This document shows positions 40,862 to 51,356 of a DNA stretch of 64,000 bases, one piece after another. Within the stretch, counting starts at the first letter, position 1. Each line of letters starts with the position of its first letter. The stretch is from the NCBI GenBank assembly GCA_045807125.1, contig JBJMHZ010000020.1, positions 1 to 64,000 on the forward strand, given 5' to 3'. The notes under the pieces were generated by a model. That model was not told the origin of the DNA. It did not search any database and worked only from the letters and a program-made list of their open reading frames with translations. This DNA comes from JBJMHZ01 sp045807125 (GTDB lineage Bacteria > Actinomycetota > Actinomycetes > JAWWOL01). A program made the position numbers and the translations under genes.

Positions 40862-41980
40862 TCAGTGGGCGAACAGGTCGTCCATCGTCGGCACGTTGGC
40901 CCGGTCGGCCGCGTTGCCGAGGTAGCCGAGGTGCCAGAGCTTCTCGACGGTCGCGAGGAACGAGTAGTGGTTGTACGGGGTGTCGCTGACGAACGGGTGC
41001 CGGTTGTGCGTGGTGATGAGGATCGCCGGCACCAGGCCGCCGCCGTAGACGCCGCCCGGCCAGTCCGGGCTGATCCGCGGGTCGCCGGCGGGCACGAACG
41101 GCGAGTCGCAGCAGCCCTCCGCGCTCTCCCAGTCACCGACCGTGGGGTTGCTGGCGTCGAAGTCGTTCTCGTCGGCGGTGACGAAGATCGCGCTGTTCTG
41201 CGTCCACGCGGGCGAGGCCATGATCGCCTGGACCGTGCGCTGCACGAAGTCGTCGGCCTTGTGCTGGAGCGCCACGTCGGCGGCGTCCGGCTGGGTCGCG
41301 TCGCCGTACGGGCACGGCGTCTCCGGCCGCCCGGCGACCGGCGAGTAGACCCCGCCGTGCATGTCGTTGCACTGGTCGGGGGTGATCCACACGAAGTTGC
41401 CCACGTCGCCGGATGCGAGGTCGGCCGACAGGTCCTCGTACGGCTTGACGTGCGCCATCCGCGCCGGGTTGGTCCTGATGTCCTGCATCAGCGCGAAGGG
41501 GTTGTGCTTGATGGCGTAGAGCGCGGTGCTGCCGGGGGCGGTCGGCGCCAGCTTGTCGGCCGGGTCGATCGCCTCCATGTAGGCGTCCCAGGTCAGGCCG
41601 TGCGACTCCAGCTGGTCGACGAGGTTGGGCACGTCGAGGACGTGCACGCTGTCGTCCTGGATGCCCCAGTTGCTGCCGGTGATCGAGGCGATGTAGTTCG
41701 GCTCGCTCGGGTGCGTGACGCCGTAGTAGTGCGTCGCGGTGGCGTAGGAGTGGGCGAGCGCGGTGATGTACGGAGCGACGAGGTCGCCCTGGCCGTCGCG
41801 CTGGTCGATGACGCTGTGCTGGGAGTGGTTCTCCAGCATGATCATGAAGACGTGGTCGAGCCCGGAGTGCAGGCTCGGCGAGCTCGAGGCGCTGGCGGCC
41901 GACGCGCCGCCGAACGTGGCCAGCGTGCCGAGCCCCGCTGCGGCGAGCATCGCGATGCCGGCACGCAAGGATGACCTCAT
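40862..41980 (-). CDS. secreted phosphoesterase (phospholipase C/acid phosphatase family)
   Basis: 372 residues. Signal peptide at 1-32 (GIAMLAAAGLGTLATFGGAS). PF04185-type features: HVFMIMLENHSQHSVI, the nucleophile region THPSEPNYIASITGSNWG, FVWITPDQCNDMHGG, AIFVTADENDFDASNP, and the end TTHNRHPFVSDTPYNHYSFL. Four cysteines in the mature part (DQCND, ETPCPYG, EGCCDS) could form disulfides. It is exported and hydrolyses phosphate esters or phospholipids; the precise substrate is unknown. ATG 41980 follows a purine-rich site (GGGGAGAA). Confidence 0.88.
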   Translation of the reverse strand: MRSSLRAGIAMLAAAGLGTLATFGGASAASASSSPSLHSGLDHVFMIMLENHSQHSVIDQRDGQGDLVAPYITALAHSYATATHYYGVTHPSEPNYIASITGSNWGIQDDSVHVLDVPNLVDQLESHGLTWDAYMEAIDPADKLAPTAPGSTALYAIKHNPFALMQDIRTNPARMAHVKPYEDLSADLASGDVGNFVWITPDQCNDMHGGVYSPVAGRPETPCPYGDATQPDAADVALQHKADDFVQRTVQAIMASPAWTQNSAIFVTADENDFDASNPTVGDWESAEGCCDSPFVPAGDPRISPDWPGGVYGGGLVPAILITTHNRHPFVSDTPYNHYSFLATVEKLWHLGYLGNAADRANVPTMDDLFAH

Positions 41981-42075
41981 GCAGTTCTCCCCTTGGTCGA
42001 AGTCGGGTCGGGGAGAGGCTAGGGCGGCCCGGGCCTCCTCGACAAGCGGATCGGCGGTGAACGGAGGGTGACGAC

Positions 42076-42567
42076 GTGAGCCGCCGGCCGCCCCGGCCGG
42101 CCCTGTCGACGCCCGCGACCGTCGCGGCGGCGCGCGCCGGCGTCGAGGTGACCGTGCACCCGTACGAGGCGACGGCCGGCGGGTCGTACGGCGCCGCCGC
42201 CGCGGCGGCGCTGGGCGTGGCGCCGGCCCGGGTGCTGAAGACGCTGGTCACGGAGGTGGACGGCGCGCCGGCGATCGCGGTCGTGCCGGTGGCCGGCTCG
42301 CTGGACCTGAAGGCCCTCGCCGTCGCGCTCGGCGGCAAGCACGCCACCCTCGCCGAGCCGGCGGGCGCCGAGCGGCTCACCGGCTACGTCGTCGGCGGGA
42401 TCAGCCCGCTCGGGCAGCGCCGGGCGCTGCGCACGGTCGTCGACAGCAGCGCGCTCGGCCATCCGACGGTGTACGTGAGCGCCGGCCGGCGCGGCCTGCA
42501 GCTGCAGATCGCGCCCGGCGACCTCGTCCGGCTCACCGGCGCGACGACGGCGCCGATCAGCCGCTGA
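42076..42567 (+). CDS. ybaK: Cys-tRNA(Pro)/aminoacyl-tRNA deacylase, YbaK type
   Basis: 163 residues, GTG start. YbaK/ProX fold: ARAGVEVTVHPYEATAGGSY, VLKTLVTEVDGAPAIAVVPV with the conserved Lys used in catalysis, SLDLKALAVALGGKHATLAE, and YVVGGISPLGQRRALRTVVD with the GGISP motif. The C-terminus GLQLQIAPGDLVRLTGA is typical. It clears mischarged tRNA(Pro). Its 3' end overlaps the convergent membrane-protein gene by 11 bases. Confidence 0.93.
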   Translation: MSRRPPRPALSTPATVAAARAGVEVTVHPYEATAGGSYGAAAAAALGVAPARVLKTLVTEVDGAPAIAVVPVAGSLDLKALAVALGGKHATLAEPAGAERLTGYVVGGISPLGQRRALRTVVDSSALGHPTVYVSAGRRGLQLQIAPGDLVRLTGATTAPISR

Positions 42568-43171
42568 CCGCCGGGCCGGCCGGGCCCCTGGCCGCCGAGC
42601 CGTTGCCCACGGCGCCCGGCCCGTACGAGAGCCCGAGCACGAAGGCGAGCAGCGCGCCGACCGGCCAGGCGACGAGGGTGCCCTTGGCCCGCAGGCCGAG
42701 CGGGCCGCGCACCGTCGTCCCGGTCGGGTCGGTGCGCAGGGCATGGTGGAACCCGCCGGAGCCGAACGACGTGCCGAGCTTCCAGGCGACGATCGCGCCG
42801 GCGATGCCGCCCACGGCCAGGCCGATGGCGACGCCGAGGGCGCAGCGGCGCCCCACGAGGTAGGCCACCGTCCCGCACAGCAGCCCCACCACCGCCGTCA
42901 GCAGGAAGAACGTGCCGTCGTCGGCGATGAAGGCCTTGGTCTCCGGGTCGACCGGCGAGCCCCTGCCGGTGGCCACCACCTGGTAGAGCACCCGGGGCGC
43001 CAGCGCGTACCAGATGCCCGCGACCGGCACCCCGAGGGCCGCGAGGCCGAGCGCGGTGAGCAGGCCGGCGCGCGCCTCCGCCGCGGCGGGCGGCTCCGCC
43101 CGCAGGGCGGGCTCGGCAGGCGCGACCGGCGCCGGCTCCGCGTCCTGCACTGGCTCGCTCACGTCCGACAT
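42557..43171 (-). CDS. DUF2567-like membrane protein
   Basis: 204 residues. An acidic, Pro/Ala-rich N-terminus (about 35 residues) is followed by four TM helices (LLTALGLAALGVPVAGIWYA; FFLLTAVVGLLCGTVAYLV; ALGVAIGLAVGGIAGAIVAW; LVAWPVGALLAFVLGLSYG). An extracytoplasmic segment has PETKAFIADDGTFFLLT, the conserved part of the actinobacterial DUF2567 family. The function is unknown. A 31-base gap separates it from the ABC permease upstream. Confidence 0.78.
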   Translation of the reverse strand: MSDVSEPVQDAEPAPVAPAEPALRAEPPAAAEARAGLLTALGLAALGVPVAGIWYALAPRVLYQVVATGRGSPVDPETKAFIADDGTFFLLTAVVGLLCGTVAYLVGRRCALGVAIGLAVGGIAGAIVAWKLGTSFGSGGFHHALRTDPTGTTVRGPLGLRAKGTLVAWPVGALLAFVLGLSYGPGAVGNGSAARGPAGPAVSG

Positions 43172-43202
43172 CCAACCAGAGCCGCCCGGCGCCCACCGCC
43201 GC

Positions 43203-44002
43203 TCACCGGCGGACGGCGCGCCGGAAGGCGACCGCCGCCAACGCGAGCGTGGCCACCGCGACGGCGGCGCAGGCGCCGAGATCGGCGGCGATCGTCCACC
43301 AGTGCGGGTGCGGCCGGAAGGCGCCGGCGAGCGCGTCGGCCGCGTAGGTGGACGGGACGGCCGCGCGCAGCGCCTGCACCGGCCACGGCAGCCGGGCAGC
43401 CGGCACCAGATCGAGGAAGATCACCGCGGACATCCCGAGCTGGCCGGCGAGCGTGGCCAGCTCGGCCCGCGGCAGCAGCAGCCCGAGCGCGGCGCCCAGC
43501 CCGGCGAGCGCGGCGCCGGCGAGGACGACGACGGCCGGCAGCAGCGCGAGCGGGGCCACCGGCAGCTGGTAGAGCGCGACGCCGGCGAGCGCCGTCACCA
43601 CCGAGCCGGGCAGGGTGAAGGTCGCGTACGAGGCCGCGGTGCCGAGCACCACCGCGCTGGGCGCGACCGGCAGCGCGCCGTAGTAGTCCAGGGCACCGGT
43701 CCCCCGCAGCATCCCGAACCGCTGCGCCAGCAGGTTGAGCGCGACGAAGGCGACGACGAGCACCGTCGAGCCGGCGACGATCTGCTCCTTCGTGAGCTCG
43801 TCGGTGGCCGAGACGATGCCGCGCAGCAGCACGAGCAGCCCCACCGACTGCAGGGTGGCGACGAGCAGCAACGGGCCGCGCGCCGCCCGCGCCCGCGCGA
43901 GCTGGCCGGCGTAGACGGCCGCCGCGGCAGCTGCCCAGCCCGGCGCCGGCGGCACCGGCGGGGCGGCCGGCGGCGCGGCGGACCGGGCGCGCAGCGTGGT
44001 GC

Positions 44003-44006
<4 letters not shown>
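43203..44006 (-). CDS. ABC-2 type permease
   Basis: 267 residues, GTG start overlapping the ATPase stop (GTGA). Six hydrophobic helices are visible, including LLLVATLQSVGLLVLLRGIV, LALLPAVVVLAGAALAGLGA and AVAVATLALAAVAFRRAVRR, without a substrate-binding domain: the ABC2_membrane architecture. It forms an exporter with the adjacent ATP-binding protein. The substrate is not deducible. Confidence 0.88.
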
Positions 44007-44965
<959 letters not shown>

Positions 44966-45039
44966 CGAGCCTTCCGGGACGGGCTGGCTCCGGGCCCGCT
45001 CGGGCACCGCCCACGGGCCCGAGGGGGGCACAGCACAGG

Positions 45040-46149
45040 CTACGACCCGGCACCGGCCGGCTCGCCGCCGCCGGTGCGCAGCTGCCCGCCGGCCACCACC
45101 GCCGCCACCCGCCGCCAGGTGCGCGGGTCGGCCAGCGGGTCGGCGTCGAGCAGCACGACGGCGGCGGGAGCCCCGGCCGAGACGGTGCCGGGCGCCACGC
45201 CGGGCCATCCGGCGCAGGCGGCCCGCAGCGCCCCCGCCGGGCCGAGCCCGGCCCGCGCCAGCAGGGCCAGCTCGCGCGGATCCACCCCCGGCCTGGTGCC
45301 CGCGTTGCCGAGGTCGGTGCCGTAGCGCACCGGCACGCCCGCGGCCAGCAGCGCCGCGACGTTGGCCAGCGCGGCGGACGGGTCACCCTGGGCCGGCTCG
45401 GCGGCGAACGTCGCGAGCGTGCCCGTCACCGTCGCTCCCGCCGCCGCGAGGCGCGCCACCAGCTCGGCCGGCAGCAGCTCGGCGGGGGCGTGCGCCAGCT
45501 CGTCGACCCCCGCGTCGAGGGCCCGCTCGACCATGGCGACGGTGAGCGCGTGCGCGACCACCGGCCGGCCGAGCGCGTGCGCGGCCTCGACGACGGCGGC
45601 CGCCGTCGCCCGGTCGGGCACCGGGCCCCCGCGCGGCTCGAGGGCGAGCTTCACCACCGAGGCGCCGCGCGCGACCACGGCGGCGACGGCGGCGCGGGCG
45701 GCGCCCGGGTCGTCGGCGAACCGGGCGTAGCCGCCCGCGCCCCACGACGCCGACGGGTAGCCCCCGGTGGCGGTGAGGATCTCGCCCGCGTACGTCACCA
45801 TCGGCGGTGCGCCCGCCGCCCAGCCGGCCGCCGCCTCGACCGGCGCGCCGAGATCGCGCGCCGCCACCACGCCGCCGGCGAGCAGCAGCTCGGGCGCGCT
45901 GAGGCCGAGGTGCACGTGGGCGTCCGTGACCCCGGGGCCGATCCAGTGCAAGGGGCCGCCGAGGGACGGCCGGTCGTCGGGGACGTCGACGCCGCGAGCC
46001 TCGCCGGCCGCGACGACCGAGCCGTCGGCGCCGACCACGACGACGCCGTCCTCGACCGGCCGAGCGGGGTCGTGGTCGCCGCCGGGCCAGAGCCGGCCGC
46101 GCAGCACGACGCCGCCGGTGCGGGCGAGCGAGCGGGCGGGCGGGCTCAT
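45040..46149 (-). CDS. amidohydrolase-like protein
   Basis: 369 residues. ATG overlaps the stop of a 39-aa ORF (ATGA). Amidohydrolase fold: WIGPGVTDAHVHLGLSAPEL (H-x-H), a Lys in ASVVKLALEPRGG, His in VVAHALTVAMVERALDAG and VDELAHAPAEL, catalytic Asp in VRYGTDLGNAGTRPGVDP. The C-terminal domain includes AAVVLLDADPLADPRTW. Metal ligands are complete, so it is probably active. It is paralogous in fold to the enzyme at 38736-39956 but only distantly similar. The substrate is unknown. Confidence 0.82.
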   Translation of the reverse strand: MSPPARSLARTGGVVLRGRLWPGGDHDPARPVEDGVVVVGADGSVVAAGEARGVDVPDDRPSLGGPLHWIGPGVTDAHVHLGLSAPELLLAGGVVAARDLGAPVEAAAGWAAGAPPMVTYAGEILTATGGYPSASWGAGGYARFADDPGAARAAVAAVVARGASVVKLALEPRGGPVPDRATAAAVVEAAHALGRPVVAHALTVAMVERALDAGVDELAHAPAELLPAELVARLAAAGATVTGTLATFAAEPAQGDPSAALANVAALLAAGVPVRYGTDLGNAGTRPGVDPRELALLARAGLGPAGALRAACAGWPGVAPGTVSAGAPAAVVLLDADPLADPRTWRRVAAVVAGGQLRTGGGEPAGAGS

Positions 46150-46265
46150 CGCAACGGGCCGTGCCCGCCGGGCCGCCGGATCAGCTCGCGCGCCGCGTCG
46201 ATGCGCTCAGCCCCCATGCTCGCGGGCACCACCAGCGCGAGGCGGCTCGCGTCGCGAGCGTCCAT
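46146..46265 (-). CDS. 39-residue ORF coupling dnaE to the amidohydrolase
   Basis: Starts with ATG at 46265, ten bases after the dnaE stop, and ends in the ATGA that starts the next gene. It reads MDARDASRLALVVPASMGAE and then RIDAARELIRRPGGHGPLR: a short amphipathic, basic protein with no known family. Perfect packing between two genes and a normal amino-acid composition support translation. It may be a real small protein or just a coupling device. Confidence 0.5.
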   Translation of the reverse strand: MDARDASRLALVVPASMGAERIDAARELIRRPGGHGPLR

Positions 46266-46274
46266 GCCGGCTGC

Positions 46275-49200
46275 CTACCCCACGGCCGAGGAACCCAGCA
46301 GGGCCTTGAGATCGCCCATCAGCGCCGGCGTGGGAGCGACCCGCAGCCGGTCGTCGAGCTTCAGCACCTTGACCCGCGTGCCGGTCGTGAGCTGCAGGTG
46401 GACCTCGGTGGTGCCCGGATGGGTGGCGAGCACCTCGCGCAGCCGGTCGATCACCGGCGGCGTGCACCGCGCGGCCGGCAGGCTGATCATCACCGGGCCG
46501 CGCGGGCCCTGCGAGAGATCGGGGATGCTCAGCTCCATCGCGATGAGCTTCGGGACGTCCTCGCGGCGGTCGAGCCGACCCCGCACCACGACGACCGCGT
46601 CCTCGACCAGATGCACGGCGCACTGCAGGTAGGTCGCCGGGAAGAGCATCACGTCGATCGCGCCCTCGAGGTCCTCGAGCGTCGCGATGGCCCAGGAGTC
46701 GCCCTTCTTGGTGAGCTTGCGCTGCACGCCGGTGATGAGCCCGCCGACCGTCACGATCTGGCCGTCGTGCCTCGTCTCGTCGGCGGTGAGCGCCGCGACG
46801 CCGCAGTCGGAGGCCGCCGCGAGGACGTGCTCGATGCCGAGCAACGGGTGGTCGGACACGTACAGGCCGAGCATCTCCCGCTCGTAGCCGAGCAGGATGC
46901 TCTTGTCCCACTCGCCCACCGGGACGGTGACCTCCAGCATGGGGTCGATGCCAGCGCCGTCACCGCCGTCGCCCTCGTCGTCGCCGAAGCCGCCGAACAG
47001 GTCGTACTGCCCGATGGCCTCCGCCCGCTTGGTCTCCATCACCGCATCGACGGCCTGCTCGTGGACGGTCAGCAGGCCGCGCCTCGTGTGCCCGAGCAGG
47101 TCGAACGCGCCGGCCTTGACCAGCGACTCGACGACCTTCTTGTTGCACGTCTGCGCATCGCACTTGCGCAGGAAGTCGCCGAAGTCGGCGAACCGGCCCT
47201 TCCCGCTGCGCGCCGCGACGATCGAGGCCACCACGTTGCCGCCCACGTTGCGGATCGCCGACAGGCCGAAGCGGATGTCGGTGCCGACCGGGGTGAAGTT
47301 GGCCTCGGAGGAGTTGACGTCGGGCGGCAGCACCTTGATGCCCATGCGCCGGCACTCGTGCAGGTAGAGCGCGCTCTTGTCCTTGTCGTCCTTGACGCTC
47401 GTGAGCAGCGCGGCCATGTACTCGGCCGGGTAGTTGGCCTTGAGGTAGGCGGTCCAGTAGCTGACCACGCCGTAGCCGGCGCTGTGCGACTTGTTGAACG
47501 CGTAGTCGGCGAACGGGACGAGGATGTCCCAGATCGTCTTGACCGCACCCTCGGAGTAGCCGCGCTCTTGCATGCCGGCGCGGAAGCCGACGTACTCCTT
47601 GTCGAGGATCTCCCGCTTCTTCTTGCCCATGGCGCGGCGCAGCAGGTCGGCCTGGCCGAGGCTGTAGCCGGCCAGCTTCTGCGCGATCGCCATGACCTGC
47701 TCCTGGTAGACGATCAGCCCGTAGGTCTCGCCCAGGATCTCGGCCAGCGGCTCGGCCAGCTCGGGGTGCAGCGGGACGACCGGCTTGCGGCCGTTCTTGC
47801 GGTCGGCGTAGTCGACGTGCGCGTTGGCGCCCATCGGCCCCGGCCGGTAGAGCGCGATGACCGCCGAGATGTCGGCGAACGACGTCGGCCGCATGAGTCG
47901 CAGCAGCGAGCGCAGGCCGGCACCGTCGAGCTGGAAGACGCCGAGCGTCTCGCCGCTGCCGAGCAGCTCGTAGGTCGCCGGGTCGGCGTCGAGGTCGAGC
48001 GACTCGAGGACGAGCTCCTCGTCTCGGTTGATCTTGATGTTGGCGAGGCAGTCGTCGAGGACGGTGAGGTTGCGCAGGCCGAGGAAGTCCATCTTCAGCA
48101 GGCCGAGCGTCTCGCAGGCGCCCATGTCGAACTGGGTGATGATCGCGCCGTCCTGCTCGCGGCGCTGGATCGGGATGACGTCGAGCAGCGGCTCGCGGGA
48201 CAGGATCACGCCGGCGGCGTGCACGCCCCATTGCCGCTTCAGCCCCTCGAGGCCGCGGGCGGTGTCGACGACGCGCTTGGCGTCGGGGTCGGAGTCGTAG
48301 AGCGTGCGGAGCTCGCCGGCCTCGGCGTAGCGGGAATGCGCCGGGTCGAAGACGGCGGCCAGCGGGACGTCCTTGCCCATGACCGGCGGCGGCATCGCCT
48401 TGGTGATCCGGTCGCCCATCGCGAACGGGTAGCCGAGCACCCTGGCCGAGTCCTTGACCGCCTGCTTGGCCTTGATCGTGCCGTAGGTGATGATCTGGGC
48501 GACCCGCTCCTCGCCGTACTTCTGCGTGGCGTAGCGGATCATGTCGCCGCGCCGGCGCTCGTCGAAGTCGATGTCGATGTCGGGCATCGAGATGCGCTCG
48601 GGGTTGAGGAAGCGCTCGAAGAGCAGGCCGTGCGCGACCGGGTCGAGCTCGGTGATGCCGAGCGCGTAGGCGATCAGGCACCCGGCCGCCGACCCCCGGC
48701 CCGGCCCGACCCGGATGCCGGCCTCGGCGGCGTAGCGGACGAGGTCGGCGACGACGAGGAAGTAGCCGGGGAAGCCCATCTGGGCGATGACGCCGAGCTC
48801 GTAGTCGGCCTGCGCCCGCCGGTCGGCCGGCACGCCGGACGGGAACCGCCTGGCGAGGCCGCGCTCGACCTCCTTGCGCAGCCAGCTGTCCTCGGTCTCG
48901 CCGGGCGGCACCGGGAACTGCGGCATCAGGTTGGCGCCCTCGACGAACGAGACCTCGCAGCGCTCGGCGACGGCGAGGGTGCTCTCGCATGCCTCGGGCA
49001 GCTCGGCCCAGACCGCCCGCATCTCCTGGGGCGACTTGAGGTAGTAGTCATGGCCCTCGAGCTTGAAGCGCTTGGGATCGGCCATGGTCTTGCCGGACTG
49101 GACGCAGAGCAGCACCTCGTGCGCGGCGGCGTCGCTCGCGTACGTGTAGTGCAGGTCGTTGGTGGCGATGAGCGGCAGCCCGGCATCGCGCGAGAGTCGC

Positions 49201-49811
49201 AGCAGATCCGCGCGAACCCGCTGCTCCACCCCGAGCCCGTGGTCCATCAGCTCGCAGAAGAAGTTGTCCTTGCCGAAGATGTCCTGCAGCTCGCCGGCCG
49301 CCTGCTTCGCGCCCGCGTAGTCGCCGATCCGCAGCCGCGTCTGGATCTCGCCACCGGGGCAGCCCGTCGTGCCGATCACCCCCGTGGCGTGGCGGGCGAG
49401 CAGCTCGCGGTCGATGCGCGGCTTGTAGAAGTAGCCCTCGAGGCTCGCGAGGCTCGCCATCCGGAACAGGTTGTGCATGCCCTCGGTGGTCTGCGACAGC
49501 AGCGTCATGTGGGTGTAGGCCCCGCCGCCGGACACGTCGTCCTCGCCGCCGTCGGCCCACCGCACCCGGGTGCGGTCGAAGCGGGAAGTGCCGGGGGTGA
49601 CGTAGGCCTCCATGCCGATGATCGGCTTGACGCCCACCGTGCGGGCCTGCTTGTAGAACTCGAACGCGCCGAACACGTTGCCGTGGTCGGTCATCGCCAG
49701 CGCCGGCATCCCCATCCGCGCGCACTCGGCGAGCAGGTCGCCCACGCGGGCCGCGCCGTCGAGCATGGAGTACTCGGTGTGCACGTGCAGGTGCACGAAC
49801 GAGTCGCCCAT
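46275..49811 (-). CDS. dnaE: DNA polymerase III alpha subunit
   Basis: 1178 residues from the ATG at 49811 (GGAGGAGG upstream). The replicative polymerase. PHP domain: VHLHVHTEYSMLDGAARVGD, AMTDHGNVFGAFEFY and CPGGEIQTRL. The palm catalytic motif PDIDIDFDERRR lies near residue 410, preceded by RVGPGRGSAAGCLIAYAL. VVSYWTAYLKANYPAEYMAA and the helix-hairpin-helix region follow, then an OB-fold domain (GQIVTVGGLITGVQRKLTKK). Length fits DnaE1 (about 1180 residues), not the shorter error-prone DnaE2, and no ImuB or LexA-type neighbours are seen. Confidence 0.97.
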   Translation of the reverse strand: MGDSFVHLHVHTEYSMLDGAARVGDLLAECARMGMPALAMTDHGNVFGAFEFYKQARTVGVKPIIGMEAYVTPGTSRFDRTRVRWADGGEDDVSGGGAYTHMTLLSQTTEGMHNLFRMASLASLEGYFYKPRIDRELLARHATGVIGTTGCPGGEIQTRLRIGDYAGAKQAAGELQDIFGKDNFFCELMDHGLGVEQRVRADLLRLSRDAGLPLIATNDLHYTYASDAAAHEVLLCVQSGKTMADPKRFKLEGHDYYLKSPQEMRAVWAELPEACESTLAVAERCEVSFVEGANLMPQFPVPPGETEDSWLRKEVERGLARRFPSGVPADRRAQADYELGVIAQMGFPGYFLVVADLVRYAAEAGIRVGPGRGSAAGCLIAYALGITELDPVAHGLLFERFLNPERISMPDIDIDFDERRRGDMIRYATQKYGEERVAQIITYGTIKAKQAVKDSARVLGYPFAMGDRITKAMPPPVMGKDVPLAAVFDPAHSRYAEAGELRTLYDSDPDAKRVVDTARGLEGLKRQWGVHAAGVILSREPLLDVIPIQRREQDGAIITQFDMGACETLGLLKMDFLGLRNLTVLDDCLANIKINRDEELVLESLDLDADPATYELLGSGETLGVFQLDGAGLRSLLRLMRPTSFADISAVIALYRPGPMGANAHVDYADRKNGRKPVVPLHPELAEPLAEILGETYGLIVYQEQVMAIAQKLAGYSLGQADLLRRAMGKKKREILDKEYVGFRAGMQERGYSEGAVKTIWDILVPFADYAFNKSHSAGYGVVSYWTAYLKANYPAEYMAALLTSVKDDKDKSALYLHECRRMGIKVLPPDVNSSEANFTPVGTDIRFGLSAIRNVGGNVVASIVAARSGKGRFADFGDFLRKCDAQTCNKKVVESLVKAGAFDLLGHTRRGLLTVHEQAVDAVMETKRAEAIGQYDLFGGFGDDEGDGGDGAGIDPMLEVTVPVGEWDKSILLGYEREMLGLYVSDHPLLGIEHVLAAASDCGVAALTADETRHDGQIVTVGGLITGVQRKLTKKGDSWAIATLEDLEGAIDVMLFPATYLQCAVHLVEDAVVVVRGRLDRREDVPKLIAMELSIPDLSQGPRGPVMISLPAARCTPPVIDRLREVLATHPGTTEVHLQLTTGTRVKVLKLDDRLRVAPTPALMGDLKALLGSSAVG

Positions 49812-50000
49812 GCAGACAGCCTCCTCCAGCTGGTGACCACCGGACCACCGGTCGCGACGAGCGGGCGCCGGGGAAGGAGCGCTCGAGCCGTGCAGCGAAA
49901 CCGCGAGGCCAAGTGAACCACGGGCGTCGGACGGTTCTCCGGTGACCGGCGGGTGCCCCAGCACGGTCGGCGTGTCGGCCGCGCGGCCCGGCCGGGCGGG

Positions 50001-51356
50001 TCAGCGCGGGGTGGCGCTGACCCGGCTAGCCGCCGGCGACGGGCCGGTCGACGTCGGGCTCGGGGTGGGGCTCGGCGCCGGGCCGGAGCAGCTGGGCGAG
50101 CCGGTCGGCGACCCGCTCGGCGACCCGCTCGGCGACGGGGTCGGCGAGCCGGTGGCGGTCGGGACGGGCGTCGGGGTCGGCGACTGGGTGGGGCCCGGCG
50201 ATCCGCTCGACCCGGTGGCGGACGGCTCAGGGGTCGGCGAGGCGGCGGGCGAGTCGCAGGCCGGGACCGGCGTGCCGGTCGGGGTGGGCGAGCCCGTGGG
50301 CGTGGGCGTCCCGGTGGGCGTGGCGGTCACCGTCGGCGAGCCGGTCGGCGTGGGCGATCCGCTCGGCGTCGGTGATCCGCTCGGCGAGGCGGTCGGCGAT
50401 GCCGTGGGCGATCCGCTCGGCGAGGCCGTCGGCGAGGCGGTCGGCGAGGCGGTGGGCGAGGCCGTCGGGTGCGGGGATGCCGACGGCCCCGGCCGGCTCG
50501 TCCCCTGGCCGTCGCTGGTCCCGAGCGCTCCGGCGGCCACGGTGGTGACGACCGGCCGCCCTGCCGCGTAGCCGGCCGCGAGCCGCAGCACTAGCCGGAC
50601 GTACCAGTCGGCGTGGTTGTACGCGTGCACCGCCGCCGCCATCCGGGCCGGGCTGCGCAGGTCGCCGCCGGCGGCGCACAGGTAGCGCCCGGCGGCGAGC
50701 GCGGCGTCGAAGACGTTCTCCGGGTCGGCGCGCCCGTCGCCGTTGGCGTCGACCCCCCAGCCCGCCCAGGTGGAGGGGAGGAACTGCATGGGGCCGACGG
50801 CCCGGTCCCAGCGGGAGTCGCCGTCGAGGCGGCCGCCGTCAGTGTCCGCGATCGTCGCCAGCCCGGTCGCCCCGGACAGCACCGGCCCGAGGATGGGCCG
50901 GACGCTCGTCCCGTCGGCCCCGAGCAGGCCACCGCCGTGCCCCGACTCGACCTGCCCGATCGCGGCGAGCAGCCACCAGCGCAGCCCGCACGCGGGCTGG
51001 TCCGCGGCGAGCCGCCCGGCCGCCGCCCGGTAGGCGGCGAGAGCCACGGCCGGCACGCCGGCGGAGGCCGTCGCGGGAACCGTGACCGGCCCAGCCGGGG
51101 CGGCGGAGAGCGGCGGCGGGGCCACGAGCGGTGGCGTCACCCGGGTCTGCTCGATCTGCGGCTGCTCGCCGCCCACGGTCGCGGGCGGCAGGTCGGCGAG
51201 CGACTGGTAGGGCGAGAGCGGGCCCGTCGCGGCCGGCTGGGACGAGGGGGCGGCCGACCCGCCACCGGTGGACGGCGGGGTGGCCGGTGGGGTGGCGACG
51301 ACGCTCAGCGCACCCGCGACGGCGACTCCCAACGTCAACCGGGTGAGCAACGACAT
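50001..51356 (-). CDS. secreted lytic transglycosylase with Ser/Pro/Thr tail
   Basis: 451 residues from the ATG at 51356 (GGAGGG upstream). Signal peptide RLTLGVAVAGALSVVATPPA, then a Pro-rich linker. The catalytic domain (about 110-285) has the Glu in LAAIGQVESGHGGGLLGADG, the motif AVGPMQFLPSTWAGWGVDAN, GDGRADPENVFDAALAAGRY and AAAVHAYNHADWY: an SLT/MltB-like peptidoglycan lyase. The last ~150 residues are a SPTASPT-type low-complexity tail, probably wall-spanning. A Crp-like site lies ~120 bp upstream (51477-51490). Confidence 0.88.
   Translation of the reverse strand: MSLLTRLTLGVAVAGALSVVATPPATPPSTGGGSAAPSSQPAATGPLSPYQSLADLPPATVGGEQPQIEQTRVTPPLVAPPPLSAAPAGPVTVPATASAGVPAVALAAYRAAAGRLAADQPACGLRWWLLAAIGQVESGHGGGLLGADGTSVRPILGPVLSGATGLATIADTDGGRLDGDSRWDRAVGPMQFLPSTWAGWGVDANGDGRADPENVFDAALAAGRYLCAAGGDLRSPARMAAAVHAYNHADWYVRLVLRLAAGYAAGRPVVTTVAAGALGTSDGQGTSRPGPSASPHPTASPTASPTASPTASPSGSPTASPTASPSGSPTPSGSPTPTGSPTVTATPTGTPTPTGSPTPTGTPVPACDSPAASPTPEPSATGSSGSPGPTQSPTPTPVPTATGSPTPSPSGSPSGSPTGSPSCSGPAPSPTPSPTSTGPSPAASRVSATPR

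Noticed and set aside
42384..43196. Alternative minus-strand frame over the DUF2567-like gene
   Set aside because: Arg/Gly/Ala-rich shadow frame without TM helices, unlike the 42557-43171 frame.
46161..49916. 1251-codon plus-strand frame opposite dnaE
   Set aside because: Same antisense effect; no motif, and it exactly mirrors the dnaE gene.
49942..50571. Plus-strand Gly/Val-rich repeat frame (VGVGEPVGVG type)
   Set aside because: Antisense of the SPTASPT tail repeats of the transglycosylase gene.
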